Source: Strigops habroptila (Eukaryota > Chordata > Aves > Psittaciformes > Psittacidae). Taken from it: a stretch of DNA of 64,000 bases. The notes below the pieces were generated by a model. The model did not search any database, was not told the DNA's origin, and was given only the letters and a program-made list of their open reading frames with translations. The stretch spans positions 3,492,047 to 3,556,046 of the forward strand of contig NC_044297.2 of the NCBI RefSeq assembly GCF_004027225.2, in the 5' to 3' direction. Position numbers and translations under genes: made by a program. The stretch's first letter is position 1. The number at the start of each line of letters is the position of its first letter. Positions 41,442 to 56,600 of this stretch are shown one piece after another.

Positions 41442-44400
41442 CAACACAGATGCAAAGGCTCAGAGAGGTTGAAAGAAGTTATTCAAAGCCAGCAGACAGA
41501 AACCCACCTCTGCTTGGGTTTGGGGAGGGTGCAGGAACTGCTAAGGAGGGCCAGCAACAGCATCTTGCCAACTCCAGTTGTTGGGACACATTCCCTGGGA
41601 TTGGTGCATGAACCTGGGAAGGAGGAGCCATCACTGACTTCAAACTGACATGAGGAAGCTGGAGGTTTGACTCCATCCACAGCCTGCGTTTCATTCCCTC
41701 CATCCCTCTCCCATCCCCACTGGCAGAGGGCTGGGTACCGGGCAGCGTGGATGCAGGGAGCAGTGTGTGATGCTGCATAACCTGCACTGCAGCACAGCCC
41801 TTCACTCTTCTGAAGAGCATTGATGCTCAGGGAAGACCACAAAGGGGTCATCAGGAAGCGGAGGGGACCGAGTCCTGCAGCACATTGTAGCTTAATCCCC
41901 TCACAGTAAGATAATATTCAAAGCACTTTATTAGTTCCTTGGAGAAACAAGTCTGCCCACAGTGACCAAAGGAAAAACATCCAGCCAAGGGGCACTGCTC
42001 TTCCTGGAGCTGTTTTGCACTGTGTAACTGCAGGAGTTACCCACCTTGTGGCACTTCCAGTACCCCAAAGCAGTTTGTTTCTCTTCTTTTATAACTGCAC
42101 CTTGCCCCAAGCATGACCTTCAGCACCACCAGTGGCTGAGAAGCCATTCCAGGTTCTTGGCAATATCAAGCTCATCCATCCTTCACAGCTCTGGATTTTA
42201 ACAGCCCAAGTGGCTCCTCAGCACTGCCACACTCAGAGAATTTCTTACATGTCATCTAATTTTACTGCTATTCTATTTCATTTGCTACCTTACTTTAATC
42301 AATTTTTAACACACTTTCAGTTTGTATTTCTCTCTCTTTTCATCTTCATCTGTTCCCGATACTTTATTTTCCCAATCAACTAAGTAATTTAATGGCCCTA
42401 ATCCCAAGCCTCCTAGTTAGAGCATGGATGTGGAGGCTGCAGAAAGAAATCCCAATTTAAATCCGTCAGTCAAACATAATTTAATCTATCATCTTCTTTA
42501 TATCTAAAACTGCTCCATGGGAAGGAAACCATGACTGGGATTCCGTTTATCTTTAAAATACCCAGCTTTACAGTTTGATTTACTTACGCATGGCCTATTA
42601 GAAAATGACAAAGTTATTCAGACTTTGGACAACACAAAGTCACAACTCTTTGGGTCCAGAGGTGACCACACAGGCTTTTAAGAGCCTGAGGACATATCCA
42701 CAGCTCCAGCTCCTTCACCCCAGTTCAGTAATGGATGATGTTCACCTTTAACCATCGGTGCAGCATCTGGCAGCAGCAGCAGCAATGCATCTCACAACTG
42801 CATCAGTAATTGCATTACCCTCCAGCTCAGGGCCCATAGAAGAAGCAGTATCAGGCACAACAGAAAATGTTCAACAAGACTGGCTGCACAAGATACAAGC
42901 TCTGGAAATCAATCCGTGCAAGACAGAGCAGCTAATTACTGCACAAGCACACAGTGCACGTCTCAATCCCAGCTCCCAAGTCCCCAGGGATTACAGTCAT
43001 GGAAAGGAGCTTTCAGTGGCTGGAGCACCTTCGCTCAACAGGCTGCTGTGGGCTTCCAGCACTGCCCAGGCACTTTATTTTAGCACTTTAGTCTGATCTA
43101 CATGTCCCAGATTTCACTAGGATCACAGGAGACCCATTAAGGGAAGCTGGCTGCAGCATCTCCACACCCAGCAGTAACAGCAAAGATGCCCAGCGCAGCC
43201 AGGCTGTGTCAGCATCCCAATGCATCCCTGCTGCATCCCACTGCGAGTCCAACAGCTCCGAGTGCAGAGGAGTGGGCAGGGAGGAGCATTAGGTCCAGCC
43301 TCGGGAAGATGGACCAGGAGAGCACAGCCTTTGGGAAGTGAGCTGGGTGTATCAGAGCTGCCCTGCATCCACATCCATCTCCCAAGGGAGCCCAGGGTAT
43401 CTCCGCGTTACTCAGGTTTGAAGCAGGAGACTCGCTCAGCTGGATGGCTTTGGACTGGTCTGTGTCACAACCTCTGCAAACAAATCCTCCCGTCTTCTTC
43501 TACGGGTGGGATCAGAGGTTGGGAAGAAGGCTCACAGCATGGGAAGAACCCATTACCCTGGAGCATCGAGTTCTAAGTGATTGTACTCCACCTGTGAGAG
43601 GAGTTGTGTAATGGAGATGTCATTCTTCACAAAAAATTAAGGACCTTTCATGAAAGTTTTACCAGGAGCTGGATGCTGAACGGGTGGGTGAGGGCTCCTC
43701 GCTAGGAAAAGCCCAGAGAAGTCACTGAATCTTCACCTGAGCTGGAGCATTCAGAAACCATGACACTCAGTCCACTGCTGGCTGCAGAAACAGCCTGACA
43801 TTAGGCACAGCAGCCACTTAGCAGCTGACCATGTTTTATTCTGGCCCTTATTTCATCCTGCAGCAATTAGACAAGGAGAAAAGGGCCTCGTCACACCATC
43901 ATTTCAGCCTTATGTATTCTGGAGCGTTTAGGGAGATGGAACGTGGAGGAAGGTACCTTCTGGATCCTGAATAAACCCGCTACGGATGCCTCAAAGGCAA
44001 CAGCTACTCAGCCCTGCTGGGGTTTAGCCCTCTCAGGAGACAACTTTTGGCAAACCTGAGGCAATGTGGGAGACGTGTGTGTGCCCAGAGAGGATGCGCA
44101 AAAGGGATTTGTATGGGGATCAAACCATCCGGACACCTTGAGAGCACCATACTGCAGAACAAGGTGCTGCTTCTGATCCCAGTTTGAGCCTGCATCCCAA
44201 AAGATGGGAAACTGGAATTTCCCACCTCCAGGCTTTGTACTATCAGATTGTCCATGTGAGCGTGAGCGGGAACCCCTGTCTTGCGCTGTCTCCTGCTCCC
44301 CAGTAGTGAGCTGCACCTCCAGGGCCTTTCATGCACCTTGCTGGGCACTGAAGCATTGCTGGCAGTGAGGTGAGGAGCACCACAGCAGCCCTCAAACATG

Positions 44401-47279
44401 TAATGGATGTCAGGTCCTTCCCCTCTGCTCCACCTCGAAGTAAAAGCATAAATCTGATGTCCATGCTCTAGTTTTCTGCAGTAATATCTTCACCATAAAT
44501 ATCTCCTAAATAGTCCCAACCTCAAACACAGTGCTAATAATAGCACTCTTTATGGTTATTAGACAAGTGAAATGTCCCTGGACTGAACAATTACCTTCCA
44601 ATATCTGTTCAGAACTGGCTGGGAGTGGAAATCAGTTTCTTCCTCCCCAGGTACAAATCCATAATGAGGATTTATTTCTGAGGCGGTGGGAATGAGGTAA
44701 TCCTGCTGCTTCTTGAGGTGAGATAAGGAGAGGGGGAAAAAAAACCCCAAGAAATAAAATGGTACAAGTTAATACTGGAGCATCTGTAAAAGCAAATGAT
44801 TTGCAGGAGGAAGGGGCAGGAGGTCAATAGCATGAAAAGCTTTAAATAATCAGAGGGAGAAATGAGTGGTGTGCCTAATGCCTAGTGCAGTGCAGAGCAC
44901 AAACCTCCTGCTCTGCACCAAGCGTCCTGGGTCCTGCATGGCTCCACAATGGATTCAGAGACCTATGCTTCGTGATGCTGCTGCTTGATGTGAACTGATT
45001 GAGCAGCAAATGGCCCCAAACCTCCCCTCGCTGAACAGTCCAGGGTTTAATATGGGGCTTTGAACAGAGATTGCAAACCCATCCCTGTGTCCAGCATCCC
45101 CAGGGGAGAAGGAGCCCTGCCAGCAGGGAATTCACTCCCCAGGACAGCAACAACCACAGGACCTCAGCCCAACGGAAAGCTTTGGTTTCCAGCAGCTCTA
45201 CCCTGCTCTCTGTGTCTTATTCATAGAATCAAAGAATGGCACATAATAACTCCAGACCATGCAGACAATGCTGTTTCTTTCTTTCCTGTGCTGTTTTATC
45301 TCACTCCCACGAGATGAGCGATTACCAGCAACAAATAACCTGTTCAGCAGAGAAAAGGAGACATCTGCTTTTAGACCTGGAATATGCAGCTACTTATTAT
45401 TAATATTTGACAATGTTAGGACAGTTACTATTAGTCTCTCAGCTATTCTCCATTGCTCTACCATCCACCAAAATAAATCAAGTCCCTAAATCACCTGTAA
45501 GAGTGTTGAGAAGTGATTTGCTGCCATCCCAGTGCTGCTGGGTGACAAACACCCAGGACACACGGACACTGAGCAATGAAAGCTTTCTTCTGTCAGATTT
45601 GCTTCAGTAAACTTGTTACTATAACAATCCCACTTCCTTAAAACATATAACATCTCCATAAAATGAAGCAGATTAGAAGAAATATCATCTGGGAAACAAA
45701 ACTGCTGCCCGGTTCTGCAGCAAAGCCACAGCAGGTTCATAAACCTGCCCTACGCAAATGGAGTCATTTGAGAAGCAGCACAGATTGGGATAAAGGTGTT
45801 TATGGGAAGCAACGGAGGGAAAATTCTCCTGGGATTTGTGCTCTGCTTTTGCTGACCAGCTTCGTTCTTTGCAGAACCCCCTGGTAGTTCTGCACTAGGC
45901 AGGAGAGGAATTTGTTGATGCTACAGAAAATGAAGTCCTGCACAGCACTCAATAGGAAATAATGGATATCAATTACACAGCTGGAACTGCTGACTTGATG
46001 GGATTTTATAACTCTCTAGTCTAGGGGTCTTCTTCATCCATCCATTGAGGGAAGTGCCATAGCTTTTACAGCAATATGTTTCAGTGGTTTATTTTCAACT
46101 GGCCATTTGACAAAACGTTCCTCGGAGTCTCCCATAGCCTCATGAAGGTATCAAAATTGATGGGAGATTGACATGAGCTATTTGTTCTCTAACGTGGGGA
46201 TCAGTTTGCCATAACGTTCAGAAATTGCCACTGGAAACCAGACAGATTCTTTCCCTTCTGCTTCAATCTCATTCACAGCAGCAGGCTCCTGCCAAGTGAT
46301 TTAGTAAGAGCCTCACAGCACGGTGCTAGAAGGCTGGGTCACCTAAAAGCAAATGGCCCGTTGAGGAGCACCCTGGGTTTTGTTGCAGCCAGGAAACAGC
46401 ATCGTGTGTGAGCAGTGACCTGGCCCAGCAAGGAAGGGCCCTGGGCAGGGCAAACAACAGACACATCCCCTCCAACCAGATGGGAAAATCACATTGAGCA
46501 GGGGAAAACCCACCGAGCTCACCTTTGTCTGTTCCTTGCAGTCTTTTATCTGCATCTTTCTTTGATCCAGCCACCATCTCAAGTGCTGAAAGCAGAAATG
46601 CAGCCTTCTTACATGGCATCTTCCCTATGGTAAATCTAATTAAACAGCCATTAAAATGTCTGTTAGCTCGATTATATCAAGGTGACCTAGAGCTCCGGCT
46701 AAATGTTAATAACAGCATTCCCCACTAACTGGCATTCAACAGGGAACAGGCAGCACTGTTTCTACGCATGTAGCCTTTAGATGGATATGGTTATTAAAGT
46801 GGTCTGCATATGACAGATTCCCAAATAGATAGGAATCTAATGTCCTGGCAGCTAAAGCATTTTGGGTGTCCCCCCCAGCACTCCAGCCACGTCGAGAAGG
46901 GCACCAGTGGCAGCAAGGGATGCAGGCACAGGCAAACAATGTACAAGCAGCATCTCTAAAGCCCTGGCCAGAGAAAGGAGAGGAGAGAGGTCAGACCCTC
47001 ATCTGCAAACAGTAGGAGCCGGTTCCCACCCTAATGGCAGCTGATGGGAGTCTCCATGGGGCAGGGTCATGGAGCAGCTCAGTCCCTCTGCCCGCAGACA
47101 ACAAGGTTGATTGTTTCCTGGCCAAAGAGAACACTCATGGATATCCTTAAATCCCTAAACCTCAACTTGGATGAAGATCTGGAATATTTTCTGTGATGCG
47201 AAAAGCCTAAAAATGGCGGGAGGCCAACAAAAAAGTAGAGGCTGCACTAGAGTGGGAGGCCAAAAAGTGGGAATGGTGA

Positions 47280-47697
47280 GGGGCACCTCTCATAGGAAGA
47301 CAGGCTGAGAAAATTGGGGCTGTTCAGCCTGGAGAAGCGAAGCTGCGTGGAGACCTCAGAGCAGCTTCCAGTGTCTGAAGGGGGCTACAAGGATGCTGGA
47401 GAGGGACCTTCATCAGGGACTGTAGCGATAGGGCAAGGGGTGATGGGTTTAAACTGAAACAGGGGAAGTTCAGGTTAGATCTAAGGCAGAAGTTCTTTCC
47501 TGTGAGGGTGGTGAGACATTGGCACAGGGTGTCCAGGGAAGCTGTGGCTACCCCATCCCTGGCAGTGTTCAAGGCCAGGCTGGACGGAGCCTTGGGTGAC
47601 ATGGTCTAGTGTGAGGTGTACCTGCCCATGGCAGGGGCTTGGAACTGGATGATGTCCTAAGGTCCTTTCCAACCCAAACCGTTCTGTGATTCTATGT
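47280..47697 (+). mobile_element. CR1 LINE, 5'-truncated, 3' end intact
   Basis: This is the longest CR1 piece in the window. It carries GGGGCTGTTCAGCCTGGAGA, the GATAGGGCAAGGGGTGATGG segment, AGTTCTTTCCTGTGAGGGTG, CTGCCCATGGCAGGGGCTTG and the 3' end CAACCCAAACCGTTCTGTGA, followed by TTCTATG. The ORF2 tail is broken by small changes. Orientation is plus, opposite to the copies at 18.3, 25.7 and 26.8 kb. Confidence 0.95.
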
Positions 47698-50600
47698 ACA
47701 CTGGCTTGACCTCCTGTGGTCTCAGAACCACACACAGTTCACGTTCATGTTTGCAGAACTCTGTAGACCGATTTCCACATCCCTCTCCAGAACTAGACGT
47801 GCTAATGCCCAACAAAGAAACATCTTTTTCAGAAGCAGGCAATTTATCCTGTGAAGGTTAATGATAGCAAAATGCTAATGATGGCACTGATAACTGAGAA
47901 CAGTGTCTCTCCATTACTGCAGGTTTTTGTCATGCACCCTAAGAAGCATCATTACGCTAAAGAAAATCTTCACCATGTACTATATCAAAGTTAGGCAGAT
48001 CTGCATCTAAGGAAATTACTCCCTTTGGTTGTTACCTTATGTTTGACTTTACCAGCTTATTCCTTTAACTGCAGCTGCAGTTAAAAACAGTAAATATCCC
48101 ACCAAGCTGCTGCCTCACTCCCCCCTTGCACATGTCAGAGACACGAGTTGGACACTTGGGCTACATGACTGCATAAACCTCCCCCATCAGTAGTTAGCAA
48201 TTACAACATTAACTTACCACCATTTCCAATGATTCAGTGACATCAGACCGAAACAGAGAGAAGCTGCGGGGGCTCAGGGGGATACTTATCACCTCCAAAC
48301 CCTCCCCAGGAGCTGGTGGCTCATTCCCACTCATGGTTGTAACCCACACGAGATGAAGCGGGTACACGGCCCTGTGTGTGCAGCTCCCCAGCCATCACTG
48401 GTGGTGCCCATACCTAACACAGCTTCTGTTCCCTGGGCTTTGGCAACCCTTCTGGAGGCAAACGTGCCTTTTCCGGTGTCCTTTTCACTTCCCCTTTTTC
48501 ATATATCCAAAACAGGTTTGCTAGGAGCACTTTTAGTGGTCAAATATCAAGCTCTGGGCTCAGCACAGGGTATGACAAATGTGCTTGAACAAACGCACCA
48601 ATTCTGGGATAAGCACTGCATAGTCCTTTTGAGCCTCTGGTGCAGCTTAGCGAGTGCCTTTCCCAATGTCAGTGTGTCTCCAGAGGATTAAATGTGCAAT
48701 CCAGCATCAGCCAGGCCAGGGTTGAAGCTTCTGGCTGTCAAAGAGCAGTTCAGGTGCTGATTTGCAGCAGCTTCTCTGCGCCTGTTGCTCTGTGATTTCA
48801 TCCGGGCAGTGCTCAGAACCTGTGCTTATTCTCACATCTTTGTATGTTCTGCATTAGTTTGAACTCCGGCTGGAAGCCATACCGGTGTGTTAACTCTTCA
48901 GCTATCAAGATGCATCTGTGCCGAGGATGGAAGGCACAGTAAAACTAATTCAATAACATCCAAGAGCTTTAGCACTGCATTCAGCTGTGAGGAACCGCTC
49001 TTCAAGAATCATTGCGAGGGGTACATAGCCCCTGAATTTCCCATGATGGATGTTGTCTTGTACCCAGGGGGATGCTCATGAACAAAGACCACGCATCACT
49101 AAGTCCAGGTTTTGAGCAAGGATCAACAAGGGAAGGGGATGATTTACAAAGTGCAGAGTGTGCTCAGCTGCAGCACAAGGTACACACAGTGCCTGGGTGT
49201 GGGTCTGTCACAAGCTGGGCACAGAGTGGTTTTCACTGCCTGAAAGCAGAGGATGTCCCAGGCTACCCTGACCTGCTCCCATCAATCTGCTTTGCTGTTG
49301 CCAGTCACAAACACTTGGAGGAAGAAAAACAAGAGAAAGAGAAGGGGTAAGATGTAGAGGGTTGCTGTTGGAAGGGACGTATGTGATATAAATGAAGAAT
49401 TCCATGCAGAAATCTACTGAATTTCACAGGGGGTAATGAATTAAATGAAGTGGAAAGCATGGCATGAACTGGAGATTTGCTGTAGCGACTAATGTAATTA
49501 ACCTCTATTGAAATAATTAAGCGTCCTCATTCATGCTGCATGAGCAGCACAATCAGAAGGGTGCAAGACACCGGACAGACCCCACCGGTGGCTCCTGACA
49601 GTGATGGGCTCCAGCTCCCCTCCACTCCAATGTGGATCCAGCTGGAGACAAGGGCAGCTCCTGGTGCAGCCCTAGCATGCAACACCCCTTTTCCTAGTCC
49701 TGTCTCAGCAGGATGCTGCTCTACAGCTCTGCTGGCGACACAGAGGGAATAAACCACACAGGTTTAGGAATAAAAGACCAAGGCCACAAATATCCCACAA
49801 AAGGCTGCGGTTCATTCCTCTCAGCTTGACCTGCCTCCTCATAAACTGTCACATTTTCCTTCCTCCAAAGGGTTGCTTTATGCCAGTCAGTGAAGCAGGG
49901 GTTTGTTGTCTCTAGTTATTAATTTACTTTTATTGGCTGCAGTGCCTTTCCATGTTTTATGACCAAACAGCTCACAGTACCAGAATGGCTTTTCTTTTAG
50001 GTTACACAGAAATGTTTGACTTGCCCAAATGGGCACCGAGGAGAAGCAGAACTCTGCAGCACAGCATCCACACAGAACCACAGCAGTGAAACCCAACCTC
50101 TTAAAGCACTCATAATCCCTCCTGTGAGCCATGGAGAGGGAGAGGAGGTGGTCAGGTCATTAAGAATCACCGCTTTTGTGCCTGAAACACAAGGCTGTTA
50201 CTGCCCATTCCTATCTCCTGTTATACTCAGGTACTGCTCCCGATGGAGAACAGAATGGGCTGCAGTGCCCTCAGCTACTTCACAATGCAGGAACTGCTTC
50301 ATTTTACTAATGCTTCTAGATTAGCTGGCACTGCAATAACAGCAACACATAGAACAGTTGATAACAAAAGGGGTTTACTGGTTTTTCGTGCTCTGCTAGT
50401 CCTCCAGTCTTTGTTTCATCGTCTGGATGAAGGATTTTACTCTCCCTCTCAGCAATGGGATGTCTTAGTGGGATCCATTGAATCTGGCTGGCTGCTGAGT
50501 TTATGTTTCTCTGCTAAAGCTTGGCTGGTGATGGAAAACGCCAATTCCTTCCCCTCCTCACTCACTGCTCAAAGCCTATCATGAGAAAAAGCATCAGATT

Positions 50601-53600
50601 TAGATTGATTTTTTTCTTCCTGTCCTAAAAATACGCTGTAAAACACTGTCATTGTCAAAGCGCTGCTCTCTGTGATAAGGCACATTTTCCCTCTACAGCA
50701 ATTATTTTGAACGCTGCTATTAGATTGACTGTGAAAATCCAACAGCACCACACAGGGCACTAGTGGTACTGAAAGCCCAGGTTCCTTCACTGCTTCTGAG
50801 GAACAACTCCCCACTGCAGCATGTCCCATCAGCCTGTGCCCTGCTGGTATCGGGACAGCAGGAAGGTGGTGAGATTTATAGTGTTTTGTGATAAAACTGA
50901 CACTTGCAATGGGTTCCCTGCACAGACACCCCATTTGTGCTGAAGGTAAAGAATAGAAAGCACCTCAGGTGCTTGACTGGCTTTGAAGCCCAACAAAAGA
51001 GCTTCTCTGCTTCCCTGGAGCTGTCGCCTCACTGATGGGCACGCAACGGCTCAGCGGGGCACTGCAGCAAAGCAGGGACAAGGTGCCTGGAAGCTCTGTC
51101 CCACTTCCCACCCGCTTTTAGGGATTTACAGGCCCAAGCTGGGAGCAACAGCACTGGGGATGAAGGATTCACAACGAGGCATTTCCAAGGTGAGGGGCAG
51201 AGCCAATGCCCAACACCGCCTTTGCTGTGTTAACGGGTGCTGTACCAAGGCTGGGTAAGCGCATCACTGCCGGGACCAGTGGAGTGCTGCTGAATTAATG
51301 TTAAAGGCAGGCATAAATTCTAATTCACTGCATCCTTGTCAACTGCACTGAGCAACACAGCTGCTCTTTAAATTTGATTATAGCTATATTACTACTGAAG
51401 ATAATTGGGGGCTGTGTCATTAGTCTTACATCAAGTACAGCATGTATTTTCCTTTCAGTCATGTTTGCTTTCACTTCACAACGGAATAAATCAAGTTCAC
51501 AGTGATGTTCAGCAACTGTTGTAGGAAGGTTAGAATTCAATTGAGCAAAAGAAAGAGAAGGAAAGACCACAAATGGGGAAAAAATGAGCTCTATTAGACA
51601 CCAGCACTGTCTGACCGTCCCTTTCTTGCTCTGCTTTCAATCATTTTCCCAATTATACTGTGAGTTCTTAGGGAGAAACTTGGGAGAAATACCCCCCGCA
51701 GTGCCCTGCTGTGGATGGAGCCATGAGACAACTATTTCCAACTCGGACTTTTTTGCTCCCTGCGCTCTGGCAGGAGTCCAGGCTGTGCATGGCTCCCCTC
51801 TCACACGTTGTGGCTCTTCTATCTTGCACAGATTTATTTCAGTCCATTTCCTGCTCCAGTCTGCAACCCTGTGATAAGGCATCACCCAGTCTTTACAGGC
51901 TGGATTTTATTCTCTCTGCTTCTCCTTGTGTACCGAGGTGCCACCTTTTTCAATGAGAATTTTTTTGGCTAAGGGCTTGAACGGCTTCTTATTTGAAACA
52001 CAATGCTAGCAGGGTAATTGTAAGGGGTATAAAGTCCTAATGCCAGCAGCAGAGTAAAAAGCTTCAATGCTTTTAGAGAGTCACACACTTAAAACCCATG
52101 CATCATCTGGGATGCGACGCCTTCTTATGGCATCCAGCCTTTGCTGGAGCGGTTTGCAAAGCAGTCACCATGGCAGGGATGGCTGGGACAAGAGTTTGGC
52201 AGTGAAAAAGACGACGTGGAAGAGGTTTGCACTCCTGCTCCTCACTTCTGCAGCAAGATGCCATGTCCTGGCAGAAGCAAACAGGGACTGAACCCATGAG
52301 TGCCTCTGAAAATCATTTGGGTCTCAACAGGTTCCTTTTCCTAGTTTATCTCTGGCTGCAGAGCCACTTGTATAACCAGCTGAGGCTGTTAAAGTCTTTG
52401 GTAGTGATAATCGAAATCTGTTATCTTTGGCATCTAGTCCTTCACCCTGTAAGAGTGATATTACTTATGTAAACACAGCAGTGAGAGGTTTGTAAGAGCA
52501 AGTGATAAATCCCAGATTTTGGGGGCAGTAAAATATACTTTAGCTAAAAGGGATTGCAAGGGAAGTTTATAATCAAGATCTGCAGCACTAGGAAGGTTAT
52601 TTGCATTTAATCGGGACAAGAAAATATAACTGAATTTAGTACAACAGTTCTCTTGAGGCACAGCTCGTAAACCAGCGCTTTATCTTTGCCTCCGAGCTGA
52701 GCCCGACTGCTGTGACAGAAGCTGATTAGGGCACATTAGCATTCACAGAGATTAAGTGAGGAATTAGCACATCCTCAGGAGCCATCGTGGGATGGACGGT
52801 CCATCTCAAGAACCACTCGTGTTGGGATCGGTGGTATTTGGGGTATACAGAGAGCTCAATCTGCTCAGTGCAGTGGATGCAGAGTCACTCAGGATGGCAT
52901 TTCTCCAGCCAGACGCCAGATACCCAAGAGAAGTTCTTTGTCCTTTCAGTCACAGGCAGACATTTGGGTTTAGGTTTGTGCTATGAACAACTGAATACAC
53001 ATGCAAGGGGAGCATCAGGATGCTCCAAGGCAGCAGCACACTCTGTGCTGACAGAAGCTGGGGCTCCTGGGCAAGCACCCACCCACCCAATGATCACAAA
53101 GGTATGGTACATGCTCCAGCTTAAAACTGAAATTAGAGCAGTGGCTCATTCATCAATTCATATTCTGGTCAAGCCCCATAACAATGATGCTGGAGACATT
53201 TAATGAATGCAAGTGAAAACACTTCTTCCTGGTATAATTTGCTTCTCTCTGGCTCACACACCTATCATTTCCCTGTGGTTTGTTAACAATAAGTATTCAC
53301 ATAACTCTTTTCTGTACAGCCAAAACAGTGTTAGCAATGTTTTGTTTCCCTTCACGTATGTGTCAGGCACTTATCGAATACCAGCTTGAATATGTGGATG
53401 CCATCCCAAGGTTTAAAGCAGTATTTCACAGCAAACAAAACACAGCGCTTGTATACTTGGAATAACTTTGCAGCGTTAAACCCTATCAATTGCGTATACA
53501 TAATGAAGCAGCAAGATAACCAGTTCACGATTAGAAATGACTAATCCCCAGTTCCTGGTCTGGGATGTATCTATCTGCCACACGCACCATCCCAACACAG

Positions 53601-56600
53601 CACTTTGTATCTGTTTGCTGTGGATCTATGCTCGTGCCTGGGAAAGGAGGATCTTCCTGACACTAGGCATAACAGGATAATACTCCAAACATCTCTTTGC
53701 CTCTAACTGGTTTAAGATCTTTTCTGCAATCCTTTCCCACTTAAACCAGACACAAACCCTGCTGGTAATCCCATGTGCTCAGTAGGTGATGTTGTAGAGC
53801 ACATTGCTGGAAGCATTTATGTTTAACAACCCCTTTTTTGTGTTTAGGACAGCACAATAAGTGCTACGAATATATATGTGTTTTACTGATGGTGAACAAC
53901 AGGCTGGGAGCCCACAATGGGAAGTCATTGATTAAAAACGACAGGAGGAACTATGCTGCCTCTTAAATGAATACACATCTTTTATATCACTACTTTGCAG
54001 GCTAAGTATGGATCTCCACATAGACTTTTAGGTTTTCTTTCAGATCTTAAAGGAAAGGGTGCTCCCAACTTTAAACACATCTTCCGAGATGACAATTTCA
54101 TTTACTGCACTAAAATGTGAACTGTCCCAGGAAGCTCCTCTGGTTTTCCTAGATGAGTTTCTAAAGGGTTCAGCTCTAAAGCAGTTTCCTTGGAAGGGTT
54201 TCAGTACACGGTATCTTTATCATATGCCTATTATTTCATATGTACTTATGTGGTTGCTCCATGGAGAACTAGAAACTGATGCAAACAATCTTTTCATTTC
54301 AATAAACCATTACCTAAAGAAATGGTGTTAAATCCAGCAGGAGGCATCTGGATCAGCAGGATGGACAGGGAAGTTATCTATCTTACTAACTGAAGGCTTC
54401 CCCACAGCCTGGAGCCTGGTAGCATTTGGTGCTATTTTTAATCTACTCAAACATGGGTATTTAAATGCCGTGAACTTCAAGTCTGAAAGGACATCTAATA
54501 AACATTAGAAAAACTTGCAAAAAGCAGCATATTACAAGGAGATAAAACCCATACAGCGGCGATTAATAGCACCGCAACTGTTTAATAGATAGGGAAGGCG
54601 ATAGGGCAGTTGTTTCAGGCTGTATTTCCTTGTGCCTTGTTTTCTGCTGGTTGAGTAGCCAAGTCACACTTTATAAGTGTGTTTAATAGGTTGGTGCAGT
54701 TTATCAGCTCCTGCAATTGTGCCTTTCACCTGCACCAGCCTCCCGCAGACTGCATTAGCATAGATCTGCTGTACCTATACGTCCAGATATCTTCTTAGTG
54801 GCTGCCCCAGGCGAAGGGGGGGCAGATGAGGGATCACCCTTGGCACCCTCGGAAGCAGTTATGCTGGGTGATGGCTTGAATGATCTCGAGATCTTATGGC
54901 TATAAAAGCTCTTGAAGGTTGCCCTTAAACCTTTTCATAACTTAATGGAATTAGAAAAAGACTGTGTTAATGCAAGGGGCTGACATTTAGCTTGGAGCAG
55001 TAACAAGCCCTTGGACGGCTGCTCCTCCTGTACAATTAAGGAGGCACCAGGGCTGATGGGCAGGTCCCTCCCCTCAGCAAGGGGACAGCCTGGAAAGCAT
55101 CCCCAGCACATGACTGTGCCATCACCTGGCTGTCACCGTGATGTCCCTTTATCCCTAATAGAGTGAGATTCCCATCTGTTCCCTGGGTGCCGCACCAGCC
55201 CTCGCCTTGTGCACAATGCTCATTACCAGCATGGACTGATAAGCATAATTAGAACTGGGAAAGCAATGAGGTATTACAAGTGACTCCTTATCAAGTAAGT
55301 ACAATTCTTAAACCTTTCATGTGGGCAATTGCACAGAATTGGCAATTAACTTGGTCTAAATGTGTCAGAATCTGACCAGCCAGCACTGCACCTCAGTGTG
55401 CAGGATGCTCTGGGAGCCATCAGGAGCAAACCCTCATGAGATCAGGCCTGGGACATGCCCATTGGAAACACATGCCCTAGCATCCTCTCACACAGAGCAC
55501 AAGCAGGAAAGACAAGTGATGGGCATGACATTTGTCTCCCTGTTTTGTGCCTTGTCCACAGCCCAGAGACATTTCTCCAGGGAATAAACTCATTTGTGAG
55601 CAGATGACAGTGATGGGGAGACAGACAGGGATGCAGGAGTCTGCTCTGCAGAAGCATTGCGACTGAAAAGCAATTAAAGCAGTGGAAAACTCGCTGCTAA
55701 TTCCAGTGTCAAAATCAATTGATGAACAGTTTTGATCCTCTTCATTTAAGAGCACCACAGACAAATTTGTTTTCCTGCTTTAAAGTATATTGACTTTAGC
55801 AAATACACTATTGCTCTTAGTAACCTATGAAGGTGCCAAATTCAGTTAAACAGAAGGTGAGGAGGGCTCAGGCAGCAGCAGGGACACAAGTAGCAAGGAG
55901 AGGGCACTATGGAAAGGCTGATTGATATTTTCCATTCTATGTGTGCCCAGATGCTGCCAGTTCTCAGGCCTCACACCCTACTGCTGAGCCTCCATATGCC
56001 AAGGAAGATGCTGAGCAAGCAGGATCACTCATTTTAGTCCCTGACAGACCCAGAGTCCTGACTCCCACAAGAAACTTCCCCACTACACCTCATATATAGT
56101 GCTGAGGAAGAGCTGGATGCAGTAACTGAAATGGACACACTTTAAAGCACTTACTGAGCATTTATTCCTCAATTATTTAGATGTGTCCCCCTCTTTCACA
56201 CTTTTCGCATGGAAATGCATATTATTTGGGCAGAGCAGCCCTACTTCTCTCACTTCCCACAGTGACAAAGAGCCAGAGCCAGGAGAACGCACCTTCTTGG
56301 TGCTTTGGATAAATCACTAATGGGTGCAGTTACAGAGCAATTTGGTACAGTTGCTCCAAGGTTACCAAGCCCATGATGCTGTCAGCAACACGGACACATA
56401 ACCCATTCTTATATGGGAGAAGCACAACGTGTGGTGTAAATCCAGGAGGTGTGTGATAATGAATGAGCCCAGCCTTCAGCTTCAGCCTCTGCACAAGGCA
56501 GGGTATTGATTTCAACATGATGAGAAAATGAAGAAGGATGATACGTTTCATATTATTGAACCTAACTATCAGTGATAAAAGCAGGTCCTCCATCCTCCCC

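Noticed and set aside
45219-45245. TTCATAGAATCAAAGAATGGC as a CR1 3' end
   Set aside because: Only about 20 bases resemble the CR1 terminal repeat, and no CR1 body follows.
54840-54910. GATGGCTTGAATGATCTCGAG as an ancient CR1 3' end
   Set aside because: The match is short and lacks the CCTTTCCAACCC block, so it was not called.
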